A DNA stretch of 37,225 nucleotides from Nitrospiria bacterium (GTDB lineage: Bacteria; Nitrospirota; Nitrospiria; JACQBZ01). The stretch spans positions 1-37,225 of the forward strand of contig DATIYJ010000025.1 in assembly GCA_035517655.1 (NCBI GenBank), written 5' to 3'. Below, piece after piece: positions 17,053 to 25,138 of this stretch. The position numbers and the translations under genes were made by a program. Position 1 is the stretch's first letter, and each line of letters begins with the position of its first letter. Under the pieces are notes generated by a model. It was given only the letters and a program-made list of their open reading frames with translations. It did not search any database and was not told the origin of the DNA.

Positions 17053-18219
17053 TCACGCCCCGGCGGGCTTCCAGAACTCTTCAAACCCTCCGTTCTTCGT
17101 AATCCACACGACGTATTGAGTCGTGAGCAGATCCCCTTTTGAATCGAACTGGAGTCGCCCGGTGATGCCGTCGTAACGACCGGCATGAATCGCCTGGGCG
17201 ACCCGGAGCCCGTCCGTCGTCCCGGCCGACTGAACGGCCCGCAATAAGATCTGGGCCGCATCATAGGCGTAAAAGGAATACGGTCCGGGTTCGCCGTACC
17301 GAGCCCGGTATTTCTTGAGCACGTCCTGCGCGGCCGGCCGTTTGGCGGTGTCCGGGCTGAAGGTCAGGTAGGTCCCATCGGCCGACGGGCCGGCGATCTG
17401 GATGAAGACGGGATCGATCACCCCGTCACCGCTGACCATCGGCGCGTTCAGACCCACTTCCTTGGCTTGTTTGACCAGCAATCCTCCCTCGGGATAAATC
17501 CCTCCGAAGAAATAAACGTCCGGTTTTTTGGAGGCCACGGTCGTCAGGACACCGCGGAAGTCCTTGTCCCCCTGCGTAATCCCGCTGTAGTAAACGACCT
17601 GGATCCGGCCCCCGTTCAGCGCCTCCAGCGACTTCTTAAATTCATCCGCCAGGCCCTGTCCGTAAGTGGTCTTGTCATGCAACACCGCGACCCGCCCGGC
17701 CTTTAACTGGGTGGCGACAAACTCGGCCGCCACTTTCCCCTGCTGATCATCGCGCCCGCAGACGCGGAAGACATTGGCATAGCCCCGATCGGTCACCTGG
17801 GGATTGGTCGAGGCCGGCGTGATCATCGGAATGTTCGCCCGGTGGTAGACTTCCGACGCCGGAATGGATGCGCTGGAATTCCAATGGCCCACCACACCCA
17901 CCACGCCGGAATCCACGAATTTGTTCGCAATCGCCACGGCCTGCTTAGGGTCGTGCTGATCATCCCCCACCAGGAGTTCGATTTTCTTCCCGAGCACCCC
18001 GTCCTTCTCGTTCCATTCCGTCACGGCCAACTCGACGCCGTTCTTAAGATCGTTGCCTTGCTTACTCTGATCGCCCGTCATCGGTCCGGCCACGGCGATG
18101 CGAATCGTAGCGACCGACGAACGATCGCAGGCGGCCGCGCCGACGGAGGCGAAAATTAAACCCGCCGCCAGCCACCGCTTGAGCCGTGGAGAAGCCGTTT
18201 GTTCCTTCACTCGCGTCAT
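17053..18219 (-). CDS. livK: Branched-chain amino acid ABC transporter substrate-binding protein
   Basis: The 388-residue protein is a type I periplasmic binding protein (LivK/LivJ family). The signal peptide ends GAAAC, with Cys31 as probable lipid anchor, so it is likely a tethered lipoprotein. Family signatures are IRIAVAGPMTGDQSKQG, NKFVDSGVVGVVGHWNSSASIPASEVYH, the PMITPASTNPQVTD hinge region and FRVCGRDDQQG. It would capture leucine, isoleucine, valine or related amino acids for LivHMGF. It has its own promoter (18266-18294), separate from livHM and livGF. Confidence 0.94.
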   Translation of the reverse strand: MTRVKEQTASPRLKRWLAAGLIFASVGAAACDRSSVATIRIAVAGPMTGDQSKQGNDLKNGVELAVTEWNEKDGVLGKKIELLVGDDQHDPKQAVAIANKFVDSGVVGVVGHWNSSASIPASEVYHRANIPMITPASTNPQVTDRGYANVFRVCGRDDQQGKVAAEFVATQLKAGRVAVLHDKTTYGQGLADEFKKSLEALNGGRIQVVYYSGITQGDKDFRGVLTTVASKKPDVYFFGGIYPEGGLLVKQAKEVGLNAPMVSGDGVIDPVFIQIAGPSADGTYLTFSPDTAKRPAAQDVLKKYRARYGEPGPYSFYAYDAAQILLRAVQSAGTTDGLRVAQAIHAGRYDGITGRLQFDSKGDLLTTQYVVWITKNGGFEEFWKPAGA

Positions 18220-18265
18220 CGAATAGGTTTTAAGACCGACCTCGATCGTTGCATGTTACGTCTTG

Positions 18266-18294
18266 TTTCTATCAAGAAAGAGGCGGCTTGTCAA
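18266..18294 (-). promoter_or_regulatory. Promoter for livK-yqgE
   Basis: Minus-strand TTGACA (18289-18294, perfect) and TAGAAA (18266-18271, four of six) are 17 bases apart. Transcription would start about 40 bases before the livK ATG. Confidence 0.6.
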
Positions 18295-18352
18295 CCCTGA
18301 GCGGTCGACGGATGAGCGGGCCGGATGGCCCTCGGCGGTTCAAAACGCGACG

Positions 18353-18381
18353 TTGCACGGCTCCCGGCATTATGTTATACA
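18353..18381 (+). promoter_or_regulatory. Candidate promoter for the GT-C/LmeA fusion gene
   Basis: TTGCAC (18353-18358) and TATACA (18376-18381) are 17 bases apart. It lies downstream of the longest possible start at 18325, which supports the later TTG start at 18424. The -35 is weak. Confidence 0.45.
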
Positions 18382-18423
18382 AAAGAGAGAGCACGCGCAC
18401 CGCACTCGGCCGACAGGAGATTC

Positions 18424-20553
18424 TTGCAAACGGTGGAATCACGAACGTCCCTTAGAATCTCCCTTCTGTTCGGCTGGTGGTTGTTTTTAGGTCTAATCAA
18501 TTTCTGCTGGCTGAAGCAGGACACCGTCCCTCCCTACCATGATCCGATGAATCATCTCACCGCCAGCCTGCGCTACTATCACGTCCTGGAGGAGAAGGGT
18601 CTTTCGACAACCGGTCTTGCGGCTCTGTTGAACGTGGATAATTATTACCCGCCCCTGGCTCCGCTGACCGCATCGGTGTTCTATTTCATTTTGCCTTCCG
18701 ATCCGGATACGGCCACATGGATATTGAATCAGGTTTTTCTCGGTCTTCTGCTCTTGTCCGTGTATCGGCTGGGCGGGCGACTGTACTCGCCTCAAACCGG
18801 TCTGCTGGCCGCCGTCGCGGTGACGTCTTTTCCGATCGTCACGGCGCAGTCCCGGCTGTTCATGCTGGATATCCCGATCACGGCCATGACGGCCTGTGCG
18901 GTGTACGGACTGCTGCGGACCGAGGGCTTTGAACGCCCCGGCGCATCCATCCTTTTCGGACTGATCTCCGGGCTTGCAACCCTGACGAAATGGACTTATC
19001 TTTTTTTTATTCTCCTCCCCCTGATTTATGAGACCGCGCAAGCCCTCGTGTCGGAAGACCGTTTCAAAAGGGGGAGGAACGTTCTGGCCGCGTTCGCGGC
19101 GTGGGGTCTGATCGCCCTTCCGTGGTTCGTCGAGCACCTTTCGAACATCCTCTTCCTGTCGTCGAAATTCGGGTACGATGTGGCGGCACAAAAAGGAGAT
19201 CCGGCGATTGGGACGGCTCAGTCCTTTTTCTATTATGTCCGGGTGCTTCCGAGAGACGTCCACTTCCTGTGGCTCTTCCTTTTTGCGGCGGGCATCGTAT
19301 TTTACCTACGCGACGAGCTCAAAAAAAACCCGGTCCTCTTTCTCTGGATCATCGGCGGCTATGCCGTACTCACCCTGATCCGGAATAAAGACATCCGATA
19401 CAGTATGCCGTTTCTGCCGGCGGTGGCCCTGGTCGCAACAGGCTGGCTTAAAAATTTCCGCTGGAAGCCCTGGTTGATGGGAACGGCGCTGATCGGTCTC
19501 GGACTCTATACGGTCATTCATACTTTTCTCGCGTCCCCTCCTCGACAGGAGGCCTGGGCGTTAAAAGACGCCTTTGAGTTTATCCAGACGCAAAAGACCT
19601 ACCATCCCAGGCCCCGGGTCCGCGTGATCCCGGATCTGGCGGAGTTTCAGAGACATGGCTTCGAGTATTACGCGGAAGCGGCACGGTATCCGCTGGACGT
19701 CACGACGTGGGTCCGATTTCCCACTTTCACCGATTTCGTGGTCACAAAAACCGGGAACCAGGGATTCGCCCACGATCCGGTGGAGGTGATGAAAACAATT
19801 CAACAGGACCCGGAGGCCTTCGAGGCGGTCTTCAAGAAAAAATGGGAACGGCCTCTTCCGGACGGAAGCGTCGCCCGAATCTATGTTCGAGACATCAGCC
19901 CGGCCTCCGGGATCACTCCGGAGGCGTTTATACAGCGATTCAAGACAGCCTTGATGAATTATATCAACCGCTATGTGAAGGATCCCCAGGGCTGGACAAT
20001 CCGCGTGGAGCCGTTTTCGGATCAGGATACACTGGAGGGGCGATTCCGAAAAGTGAGTTTCACGATGAAATCGGGGCGGGTCGATTCAAGACCGGATGGC
20101 CGGCATTCGATGACGGTTCGGGACCTCGGACTGGACCTCTCGGATCTGACCGTCAATCCCTATAAATTACTCCGGGACGGGGAATTTGAAATCATCAGTC
20201 TGATGGACGCGACACCCCGCTTCCGGATCACGCAAACCGATCTGAATGAATATCTGGCCGGCCTGAAAGGAGCGCTTCACCCCGCCGTGGAATTCCGGGA
20301 AGGGACCTTGCGCATTCACACGGACGCACAAGGATGGATTCCGCGTCTGGATCTGGATCTTCAACCGAATTTAGTGAACGATGAGAATATCGGTTTTACG
20401 TTTTTGGGGTTTCATGCGGGAGGTCTGCGGCTTCCCTCGTTCATCCCGCGGGTGCTTGCGGCAAAGTTCAATCCCGTATTAAAACCCATGCCTTGCCGCA
20501 TTCACCTGCGAACTTTACGGATCGAACACGGCGACCTCGTCCTCAACGGGTGA
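18424..20553 (+). CDS. GT39-like membrane glycosyltransferase fused to an LmeA-like (DUF2993) domain
   Basis: The first 430 or so residues form a GT-C glycosyltransferase of the PMT/ArnT type, which uses polyprenyl-phosphate sugars. An early luminal loop has an acidic residue in YHDPMNH; many membrane spans follow, with MLDIPITAMTACAVYGLL and LATLTKWTYLFF typical of the family. A soluble linker leads to a C-terminal domain of about 180 residues (VRDLGLDLSDLTVNPYKLLRDGEFEI, FRITQTDLNEYLAGLK) resembling DUF2993/LmeA lipid-binding proteins. I place the start at TTG 18424 because AGGAG lies six bases upstream and a candidate promoter falls inside the longer frame; GTG 18433 is an alternative. The joining of a lipid-linked sugar transferase to a lipid-binding domain in one chain is unusual. 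Confidence 0.8.
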   Translation: MQTVESRTSLRISLLFGWWLFLGLINFCWLKQDTVPPYHDPMNHLTASLRYYHVLEEKGLSTTGLAALLNVDNYYPPLAPLTASVFYFILPSDPDTATWILNQVFLGLLLLSVYRLGGRLYSPQTGLLAAVAVTSFPIVTAQSRLFMLDIPITAMTACAVYGLLRTEGFERPGASILFGLISGLATLTKWTYLFFILLPLIYETAQALVSEDRFKRGRNVLAAFAAWGLIALPWFVEHLSNILFLSSKFGYDVAAQKGDPAIGTAQSFFYYVRVLPRDVHFLWLFLFAAGIVFYLRDELKKNPVLFLWIIGGYAVLTLIRNKDIRYSMPFLPAVALVATGWLKNFRWKPWLMGTALIGLGLYTVIHTFLASPPRQEAWALKDAFEFIQTQKTYHPRPRVRVIPDLAEFQRHGFEYYAEAARYPLDVTTWVRFPTFTDFVVTKTGNQGFAHDPVEVMKTIQQDPEAFEAVFKKKWERPLPDGSVARIYVRDISPASGITPEAFIQRFKTALMNYINRYVKDPQGWTIRVEPFSDQDTLEGRFRKVSFTMKSGRVDSRPDGRHSMTVRDLGLDLSDLTVNPYKLLRDGEFEIISLMDATPRFRITQTDLNEYLAGLKGALHPAVEFREGTLRIHTDAQGWIPRLDLDLQPNLVNDENIGFTFLGFHAGGLRLPSFIPRVLAAKFNPVLKPMPCRIHLRTLRIEHGDLVLNG

Positions 20554-20573
20554 GGCCCGCCTCCGTCTTATTC

Positions 20574-20650
20574 TGGCGCGCCCGGCAGGATTCGAACCTG
20601 CGACCCTCTGCTTAGAAGGCAGATGCTCTATCCACCTGAGCTACGGGCGC
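20574..20650 (-). tRNA. tRNA-Arg (anticodon TCT)
   Basis: The acceptor arms GCGCCCG and CGGGCGC pair perfectly. The T arm contains GTTCGAATCC, the anticodon loop reads CTTCTAA (anticodon TCT) and the D arm begins AGCTCAGGTGG. The discriminator base is G and CCA is encoded. It follows tRNA-Pro by about 107 bases on the same strand. Confidence 0.97.
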
Positions 20651-20688
20651 GAACGTAAATCATTGGCGATCTACAATTCACCCTTTAC

Positions 20689-20757
20689 TAAAATTTTCCG
20701 CAGCGACCGTAAATCGCAAATGGCAAATAGGGAAAATTTCCCCTGCGGAAAATTTTA
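20689..20757. repeat. 15-bp perfect inverted repeat between two tRNA genes
   Basis: TAAAATTTTCCGCAG (20689-20703) is repeated in perfect inversion at 20743-20757, enclosing 39 bases. The inner part contains a second palindrome, GGGAAA-A-TTTCCC (20730-20742), directly next to the right arm. The outer end abuts the discriminator base of tRNA-Pro exactly. In the transcript the arms would make a long hairpin right at the tRNA 3' end. It resembles a small non-autonomous palindromic element or a processing structure. The remaining spacer (20651-20688) holds nothing else recognisable. Confidence 0.75.
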
Positions 20758-20831
20758 TCGGGGTGCCCGGATTTGAACCGGGGACCCCCTGCGCCCAAGG
20801 CAGGTGCGCTACCAGGCTGCGCTACACCCCG
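20758..20831 (-). tRNA. tRNA-Pro (anticodon TGG)
   Basis: Acceptor arms CGGGGTG and CACCCCG pair fully. The T arm contains GGTTCAAATCC, and the anticodon stem-loop CCTGC-CTTGGGC-GCAGG gives anticodon TGG. The discriminator is A and no CCA is encoded, unlike the two other tRNAs in the window, so it needs CCA-adding enzyme. Its first ten bases overlap the end of rdgB, whose TAG stop (20822-20824) lies inside the tRNA. Confidence 0.97.
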
Positions 20832-21421
20832 ACAATTTTTTCCAAATGCTCCCTGATTTTTTGAACGGCCCGGGCCCGGTGGCTGATGCGGTTTTTCTCC
20901 TCGCTCGTGAGCTCCGCGTAAGTCCTGCCCATCTCCGGAAGATCGAACACGGCATCGTACCCGAAACCCGCGGTTCCCCGCTCCTGCTCGGCAATCCGAC
21001 CTCGAAGAAGGCCTTCCGCCATATGCGTCTCGCCCGACGGCCCGACCAGCGCCAGGACGGTTCGAAACGTGGCCGTACGCTTCTCGGCCGGCACCGCTTC
21101 CATCAGGCGGAGGAGTTTGCGGCGATTGTCGGCGAACGTGACGCCTTCACCGGCGAAGCGCGCGGAATAGAGCCCCGGTTGGCCGTTCAACGCATCCACC
21201 TCCAGGCCGGTATCGTCTCCGAGGGCCCACTTCCCCGTGAACCGGGCGATCGTCCGCGCCTTGTGGACCGCGTTTTCCTGATAGGTCGCGCCCTCTTCCT
21301 TCAACTCCGGGGCGTTGGGATAATCCGAGAGCGGGATCAGTCGAACCGGCGCCCCCTTCAGAATCGCCGAGATTTCCTCGAACTTGTGGCGGTTGTTCGT
21401 GGCGACAACGATCTCTTTCAC
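20822..21421 (-). CDS. rdgB: XTP/dITP pyrophosphatase (RdgB/HAM1)
   Basis: RdgB hydrolyses non-canonical purine triphosphates (ITP, XTP) to monophosphates, keeping them out of DNA and RNA. The product of 199 residues has the family start ([14 protein letters not shown]), [27 protein letters not shown] with the metal and substrate residues, [21 protein letters not shown] and the C-terminal [11 protein letters not shown] choose GTG 21421, which overlaps the rph stop as GTGA; a GTG three codons earlier is possible. The longer frame upstream is rph read in another phase. The TAG stop lies inside tRNA-Pro, so ribosomes reading rdgB end within the tRNA sequence. Confidence 0.94.
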   Translation of the reverse strand: MKEIVVATNNRHKFEEISAILKGAPVRLIPLSDYPNAPELKEEGATYQENAVHKARTIARFTGKWALGDDTGLEVDALNGQPGLYSARFAGEGVTFADNRRKLLRLMEAVPAEKRTATFRTVLALVGPSGETHMAEGLLRGRIAEQERGTAGFGYDAVFDLPEMGRTYAELTSEEKNRISHRARAVQKIREHLEKIVGV

Positions 21422-22167
21422 GGTCCGCACAACGGGAGCCCCTTCAGCAGTTTCGTCTGCCGGGCGACGAGTTGCTGGATGCCTTTCTTGCCCAGAACCA
21501 TCAACGCATCCATTTCGGACCGGGTGAAGGGCTCCTGTTCGGCCGTTCCCTGAACCTCGACGAATTTCTCGCTTCCGGTCATGACCACGTTCATGTCCAC
21601 TTCGGCCGCGGAGTCCTCGGCGTAGCACAGATCCAGGAGAGGCCGGCCGCGGACCCGGCCCACGCTGACGGCCGCCAGGTAATCCCGGATCGGAAAACGA
21701 TCGATGCGTCCCTGTTTTTGAGCATGAAGAAGGGCGTCGGCCAGCGCGACGAAGGCGCCGGTAATCGACGCGGTCCGGGTCCCGCCGTCCGCCTGGATCA
21801 CGTCGCAATCGATCCAGAGGGTCCGCTCGCCCAGTCGATCGAGATCCGTGACGGCGCGGAGGGAACGGCCGATCAACCGCTGAATCTCATGGGTCCGGCC
21901 GCCGATGCGGCCCCGCACCGATTCGCGCGCAATGCGCTCGTGCGACGAACGGGGCAGCATGCCGTACTCGGCCGAGATCCAGCCTTTGTTTTTTCCCCGG
22001 AGAAACGGGGGCACGGATTCTTCGACGGTGACCGCGCAGATCACCTTGGTGTCGCCCATCTCGATCAATACCGATCCTTCGACGTTTTTCAGATAGGATC
22101 GCGTGATCTTGACGGGTCTCAATTCATCCCATCGCCGGCCGTCCGGCCGGGGTTGCGGCTCGGGCAT
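21418..22167 (-). CDS. rph: Ribonuclease PH
   Basis: RNase PH trims tRNA 3' ends by phosphorolysis. The 249-residue protein shows the typical start ([38 protein letters not shown]), [14 protein letters not shown], and the conserved [24 protein letters not shown] segment with the phosphate-site arginine, followed by [26 protein letters not shown]. It is first in a unit with rdgB and two tRNAs, and has a promoter at 22199-22228. It could act on the very tRNAs encoded downstream. Confidence 0.96.
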   Translation of the reverse strand: MPEPQPRPDGRRWDELRPVKITRSYLKNVEGSVLIEMGDTKVICAVTVEESVPPFLRGKNKGWISAEYGMLPRSSHERIARESVRGRIGGRTHEIQRLIGRSLRAVTDLDRLGERTLWIDCDVIQADGGTRTASITGAFVALADALLHAQKQGRIDRFPIRDYLAAVSVGRVRGRPLLDLCYAEDSAAEVDMNVVMTGSEKFVEVQGTAEQEPFTRSEMDALMVLGKKGIQQLVARQTKLLKGLPLCGP

Positions 22168-22198
22168 AGTAGTCCCTTCGTTCTGAAAAAGCGGTGAG

Positions 22199-22228
22199 AT
22201 TATAGCCCAACCCGTCGAGAAATAGCAA
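22199..22228 (-). promoter_or_regulatory. Promoter for rph-rdgB-tRNA-Pro-tRNA-Arg
   Basis: A perfect TATAAT (22199-22204, minus strand) lies 18 bases after TTGCTA (22223-22228, four of six). Transcription would begin about 25 bases before the rph start. I see no second convincing promoter inside rdgB ahead of tRNA-Pro. Confidence 0.6.
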
Positions 22229-22265
22229 TCGGCCTTCAGGGTCGGAACCGAGCGGTACTTGGAGA

Positions 22266-22709
22266 TCAGGCCTTGATCAGGGTAAGTTTCAGGTGGGCCT
22301 TGACATCATGATAAACTTGGACCGGGAGGGTAAAACTTCCGACTTCCTTCAATGGACTCTCGAGTTGGATTTTTCGCTTGTCGATCTCGATGCCTTCTTT
22401 GGACAATGCTTCCGCGATGTCTTTATTCGTCACGGAGCCGAATAGTTTCCCTTCCTCGCCCACCTGCACGGGGATCGTGATCGGCGTACCGTTGATCTTC
22501 TCGGCCAGGGTTTCAAACTCCTTTTTCATTTTTCGGGCCTTATCGGAGATCAAGCGTTTCTCGTGTTCCATAACCTTGACGTTCTTTGTTGTGGCCTCGA
22601 CCGCCTTTTTCTTGGGAATCAAAAAATTTCGGGCGTATCCGTCCGAGACACTGACCAGATCGCCCATGCGGCCCAACGCATCGACGTCTTCCCTCAAAAT
22701 TACTTTCAT
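22266..22709 (-). CDS. rplI: Ribosomal protein bL9
   Basis: The 147-residue protein is full-length bL9. The N-terminal domain ([39 protein letters not shown]) binds 23S rRNA, a long lysine-rich helix (about residues 42-75) follows, and the C-terminal domain starts near [16 protein letters not shown]. An AGGAG site precedes the ATG. It stands apart from rpsF and rpsR, with which it is often grouped, and has its own very good promoter. Confidence 0.97.
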   Translation of the reverse strand: MKVILREDVDALGRMGDLVSVSDGYARNFLIPKKKAVEATTKNVKVMEHEKRLISDKARKMKKEFETLAEKINGTPITIPVQVGEEGKLFGSVTNKDIAEALSKEGIEIDKRKIQLESPLKEVGSFTLPVQVYHDVKAHLKLTLIKA

Positions 22710-22746
22710 CGTCTGCTCCTATTCTGTCAACCGATCAAAGGAGGTC

Positions 22747-22775
22747 AGTATAGTCAAAACGGGGCGGACTGTCAA
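22747..22775 (-). promoter_or_regulatory. Strong promoter for rplI
   Basis: TTGACA (22770-22775) and TATACT (22747-22752) on the minus strand are exactly 17 bases apart, eleven of twelve consensus matches. The leader of about 30 bases carries the AGGAG site. Confidence 0.75.
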
Positions 22776-22801
22776 CTGGCTGAACTCCGCTCTGATCAAC
22801 C

Positions 22802-23569
22802 CTACTTATGTTTTAAGTCCCAGTCGTAATACCATGTCAGGTAATACTGAACCTTGTTGGACCGCTCACCGGTTCCCGGAAACCGCTCCCAGACATAGTC
22901 CATTCCCAGATGGAGCGGCGATCGTCTGAACTCCAGCCCCGTCGCTTCGCTGTACGCGTTATAAAACTCCTTGTTGTCGCTCCGAAACCGATACCGGAAC
23001 TCGGCGAAGGTGTTGAAGGTCACCGCCCCCGGCAGCTTGACCCAGTCGATCCCCTGGTTCACGTAACCCATCGCCCCCGTTCCCACCAGACTGTTCACAT
23101 CGTGGCTCAACTCACCCCACGTCGAGCCCGGAACACCCAAAAGCTTTCGCGACGTTCGATCAAGGTCCCAATCGTAATACCAGATGAGATAGTATTGGAG
23201 ATTATTGGACTGCTCGCCCTCCGCCGGAAACCGTTCCCAGGCATAGTCCATCCCCAGGTGGAAAGGCCCTCGTTTAAATTCCAGCCCCGTCGCGCCGGTG
23301 TAGGCGTTATAAAATTCCTTGTTCTCGCTCCGAAACCGGTACCGGAACTCGGCGAAGGTGTTGAAGGTGATCGCCCCCGGCAGCTTGACCCAGTCGATCC
23401 CCTGGTTCACGTAGCCCATCGCGCCCGACCCCACCAGACTGTCCACGTCGTGGCTCACCTCGCCCCAGGTCGAGCCGGGCAGGCCCAGATAATCCAGCGC
23501 CCACACCGGTGGACTGAACATGAGACCGACCCCAAAGACCGCTCCCCAAAGGGACAGCCACCGCCTCAT
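22802..23569 (-). CDS. Secreted protein with two tandem copies of a ~116-residue unit
   Basis: The 255-residue product has a cleavable signal peptide (hydrophobic core VFGVGLMFSP, likely cut after PVWA). The rest consists of two near-identical units, each starting LG[LV]PGSTWGE and ending YYDWDL. Each contains about four amphipathic strands rich in Tyr, Phe and Arg (FNTFAEFRYRFR, HLGMDYAWERF, QYYLIWYYDWDL). Together that could make an eight-strand barrel in the outer membrane; this is inference. It starts three bases after the bcsG stop, so it belongs to the bcsA-bcsG unit. It is far too short for BcsC. I do not recognise the family. Confidence 0.8.
   Translation of the reverse strand: MRRWLSLWGAVFGVGLMFSPPVWALDYLGLPGSTWGEVSHDVDSLVGSGAMGYVNQGIDWVKLPGAITFNTFAEFRYRFRSENKEFYNAYTGATGLEFKRGPFHLGMDYAWERFPAEGEQSNNLQYYLIWYYDWDLDRTSRKLLGVPGSTWGELSHDVNSLVGTGAMGYVNQGIDWVKLPGAVTFNTFAEFRYRFRSDNKEFYNAYSEATGLEFRRSPLHLGMDYVWERFPGTGERSNKVQYYLTWYYDWDLKHK
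22806..23487. repeat. Tandem 348-bp in-frame duplication
   Basis: The two halves of the gene align without gaps at an offset of 348 bp (116 codons). For example, CCTGGTTCACGTA occurs at 23053 and 23401. Long runs are identical, and many differences fall at third positions, indicating a recent or homogenised duplication. Confidence 0.85.
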
Positions 23570-23572
23570 GAT

Positions 23573-25114
23573 TTAAAACCCTCCTGCCGGCGGGGCGACA
23601 CTGGACGGAAGCGCGATCCATTTCTTCTCTTTGCCGTAAAGGAAGTAGTCCGCGCCTTTTTTGATGATCCGGATTCCCTGGTTTTCAGCCATAAACTCGG
23701 TCTCGGGAAGACGGGAGACTCGATCGTCGGCTTCAAGCCCGCCCGGCTCGAAGGGATTCCGTTCCACGAAGGAGGCCAACAGATACGAAAGCGCAAGATA
23801 GCTGGTCGGCTTCGAGACGACCCGCTGAGTGGACTCCGCATGACCGGGCGGGATCCCGATGAGTTTGATTCCGACCGGCACCCGCGTGATTTGCTTGAAA
23901 GGAATATCCCGCAGGCCGGCGACCTGGAGCGCGTTTCCCCGGAGCGCCATCCCGTGTTCCGGGACAAAAACGATCACCGCCCTGCGACCGGACGACGCCA
24001 CGAGATCAAAAAACCGCGCGAAATCCGCCAATAATCTTTGCACGGCCTCTCTGTAGTGAACGACGCGATCGTGTTTCCACCACTCTTTCTCGCCGACCCA
24101 ATGGGACCCGTCATGCAGACTGATCGTGTTGTAGTAAACGGCCGCGGCCGGCGATGCGGACCGTTGTCGGAGGGTCCACCATTTTTCAAGCACGGCGTAG
24201 TCGTTGTAGATGGGCGATTCATCGAAATCGTAGGCCTGAATCGGGATGTCCGAAGGCTTGATCGGAATGTCCAGATGCCCCAGGTCTTTGACCTGCTCCG
24301 CAAAATGCCCATAGACACCGTCATGATTCAGGATAAAGTAGGTTTCAAATCCTTGCTGACGAAGCGCATCAAACAGATAACAGTCGCCCGGCGCCTCGCG
24401 ATAGAGGGCGTCATGGCTGGGCTGACCGCAGTCGGCCCTCAGAAGACGGATGGCGGAGGGGTTGCTGTACGACGTGACCGAATTAAAATCGGTGAAAAGG
24501 TAATCCAATGTTTTAAAAAACGGATCGGCCTCGAGGCCGATTTCCTTCAAATCATCCCAGGACAGCGAACAGACATGCAAAAGAATGATGTCGAAATCCG
24601 GAGCGGTCGTTTTCGATTTTTCAAAATGAACGAGCCGGGATGCTTCCGTCCGATGGAAGGTCCGGGCCATTTCTTCGACGCCTCCCGGATGTTGTCCAAA
24701 CTCGCGAAGCGGAACAATCAGGAGTAAAAGCAGGACGACCGGTGTCAATCGAATGCGGTTGCGCACCCAAAAACCCAGCGCCAGGATCGATGCCAACGCC
24801 GCCACTTCCCACGGATTGACGAACTCCAAAAGAAATCGATAGACGTATTCCTTGGAAGGCATCCCTCCTTGTTCTACAAAGGTCAACGTGCTCCAGAGCG
24901 ACGGGAGCCACGAATCGTGCCATAGAAGCAAGAGGCCCAAAACCCCGCTGAAGAAATATTTGATTCCGGTGAGCCATCGGTACGATTTCAGTTGCGCCGG
25001 CACGGGGATGACCAGGAAGATCATGAAAAGAAGGTTCAGCATAAAATCGAGGCGAAGATAACCCCGAAAATACAAGTACAATTTGGCCAAGAAATAAAAA
25101 CTCCACGCTCCCAT
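23573..25114 (-). CDS. bcsG: Cellulose phosphoethanolamine transferase BcsG
   Basis: BcsG transfers phosphoethanolamine from phosphatidylethanolamine to cellulose at the periplasmic face of the inner membrane. The 513-residue protein has about four or five N-terminal membrane segments (to residue about 138), then an alkaline-phosphatase-like domain. Cys182 lies in VCSLSWDD and Ser217 in SVTSYSNPSAIRLL. Their 35-residue spacing equals that of Cys243 and the nucleophile Ser278 in E. coli BcsG. LRADCGQ and ILNHDGVYGHF match the family, and Glu386-His387 in VPEHG supply zinc ligands. It follows bcsA by 24 bases. The catalytic residues look intact, so the polymer is probably modified. Confidence 0.9.
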   Translation of the reverse strand: MGAWSFYFLAKLYLYFRGYLRLDFMLNLLFMIFLVIPVPAQLKSYRWLTGIKYFFSGVLGLLLLWHDSWLPSLWSTLTFVEQGGMPSKEYVYRFLLEFVNPWEVAALASILALGFWVRNRIRLTPVVLLLLLIVPLREFGQHPGGVEEMARTFHRTEASRLVHFEKSKTTAPDFDIILLHVCSLSWDDLKEIGLEADPFFKTLDYLFTDFNSVTSYSNPSAIRLLRADCGQPSHDALYREAPGDCYLFDALRQQGFETYFILNHDGVYGHFAEQVKDLGHLDIPIKPSDIPIQAYDFDESPIYNDYAVLEKWWTLRQRSASPAAAVYYNTISLHDGSHWVGEKEWWKHDRVVHYREAVQRLLADFARFFDLVASSGRRAVIVFVPEHGMALRGNALQVAGLRDIPFKQITRVPVGIKLIGIPPGHAESTQRVVSKPTSYLALSYLLASFVERNPFEPGGLEADDRVSRLPETEFMAENQGIRIIKKGADYFLYGKEKKWIALPSSVAPPAGGF

Positions 25115-25138
25115 ACGATAACGTCGGCCTCCTAGACC

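Noticed and set aside
18325-18423. Extended N-terminus of the glycosyltransferase from ATG 18325
   Set aside because: No ribosome site, an Arg-rich non-membrane extension, and a candidate promoter inside it; TTG 18424 has AGGAG at proper spacing.
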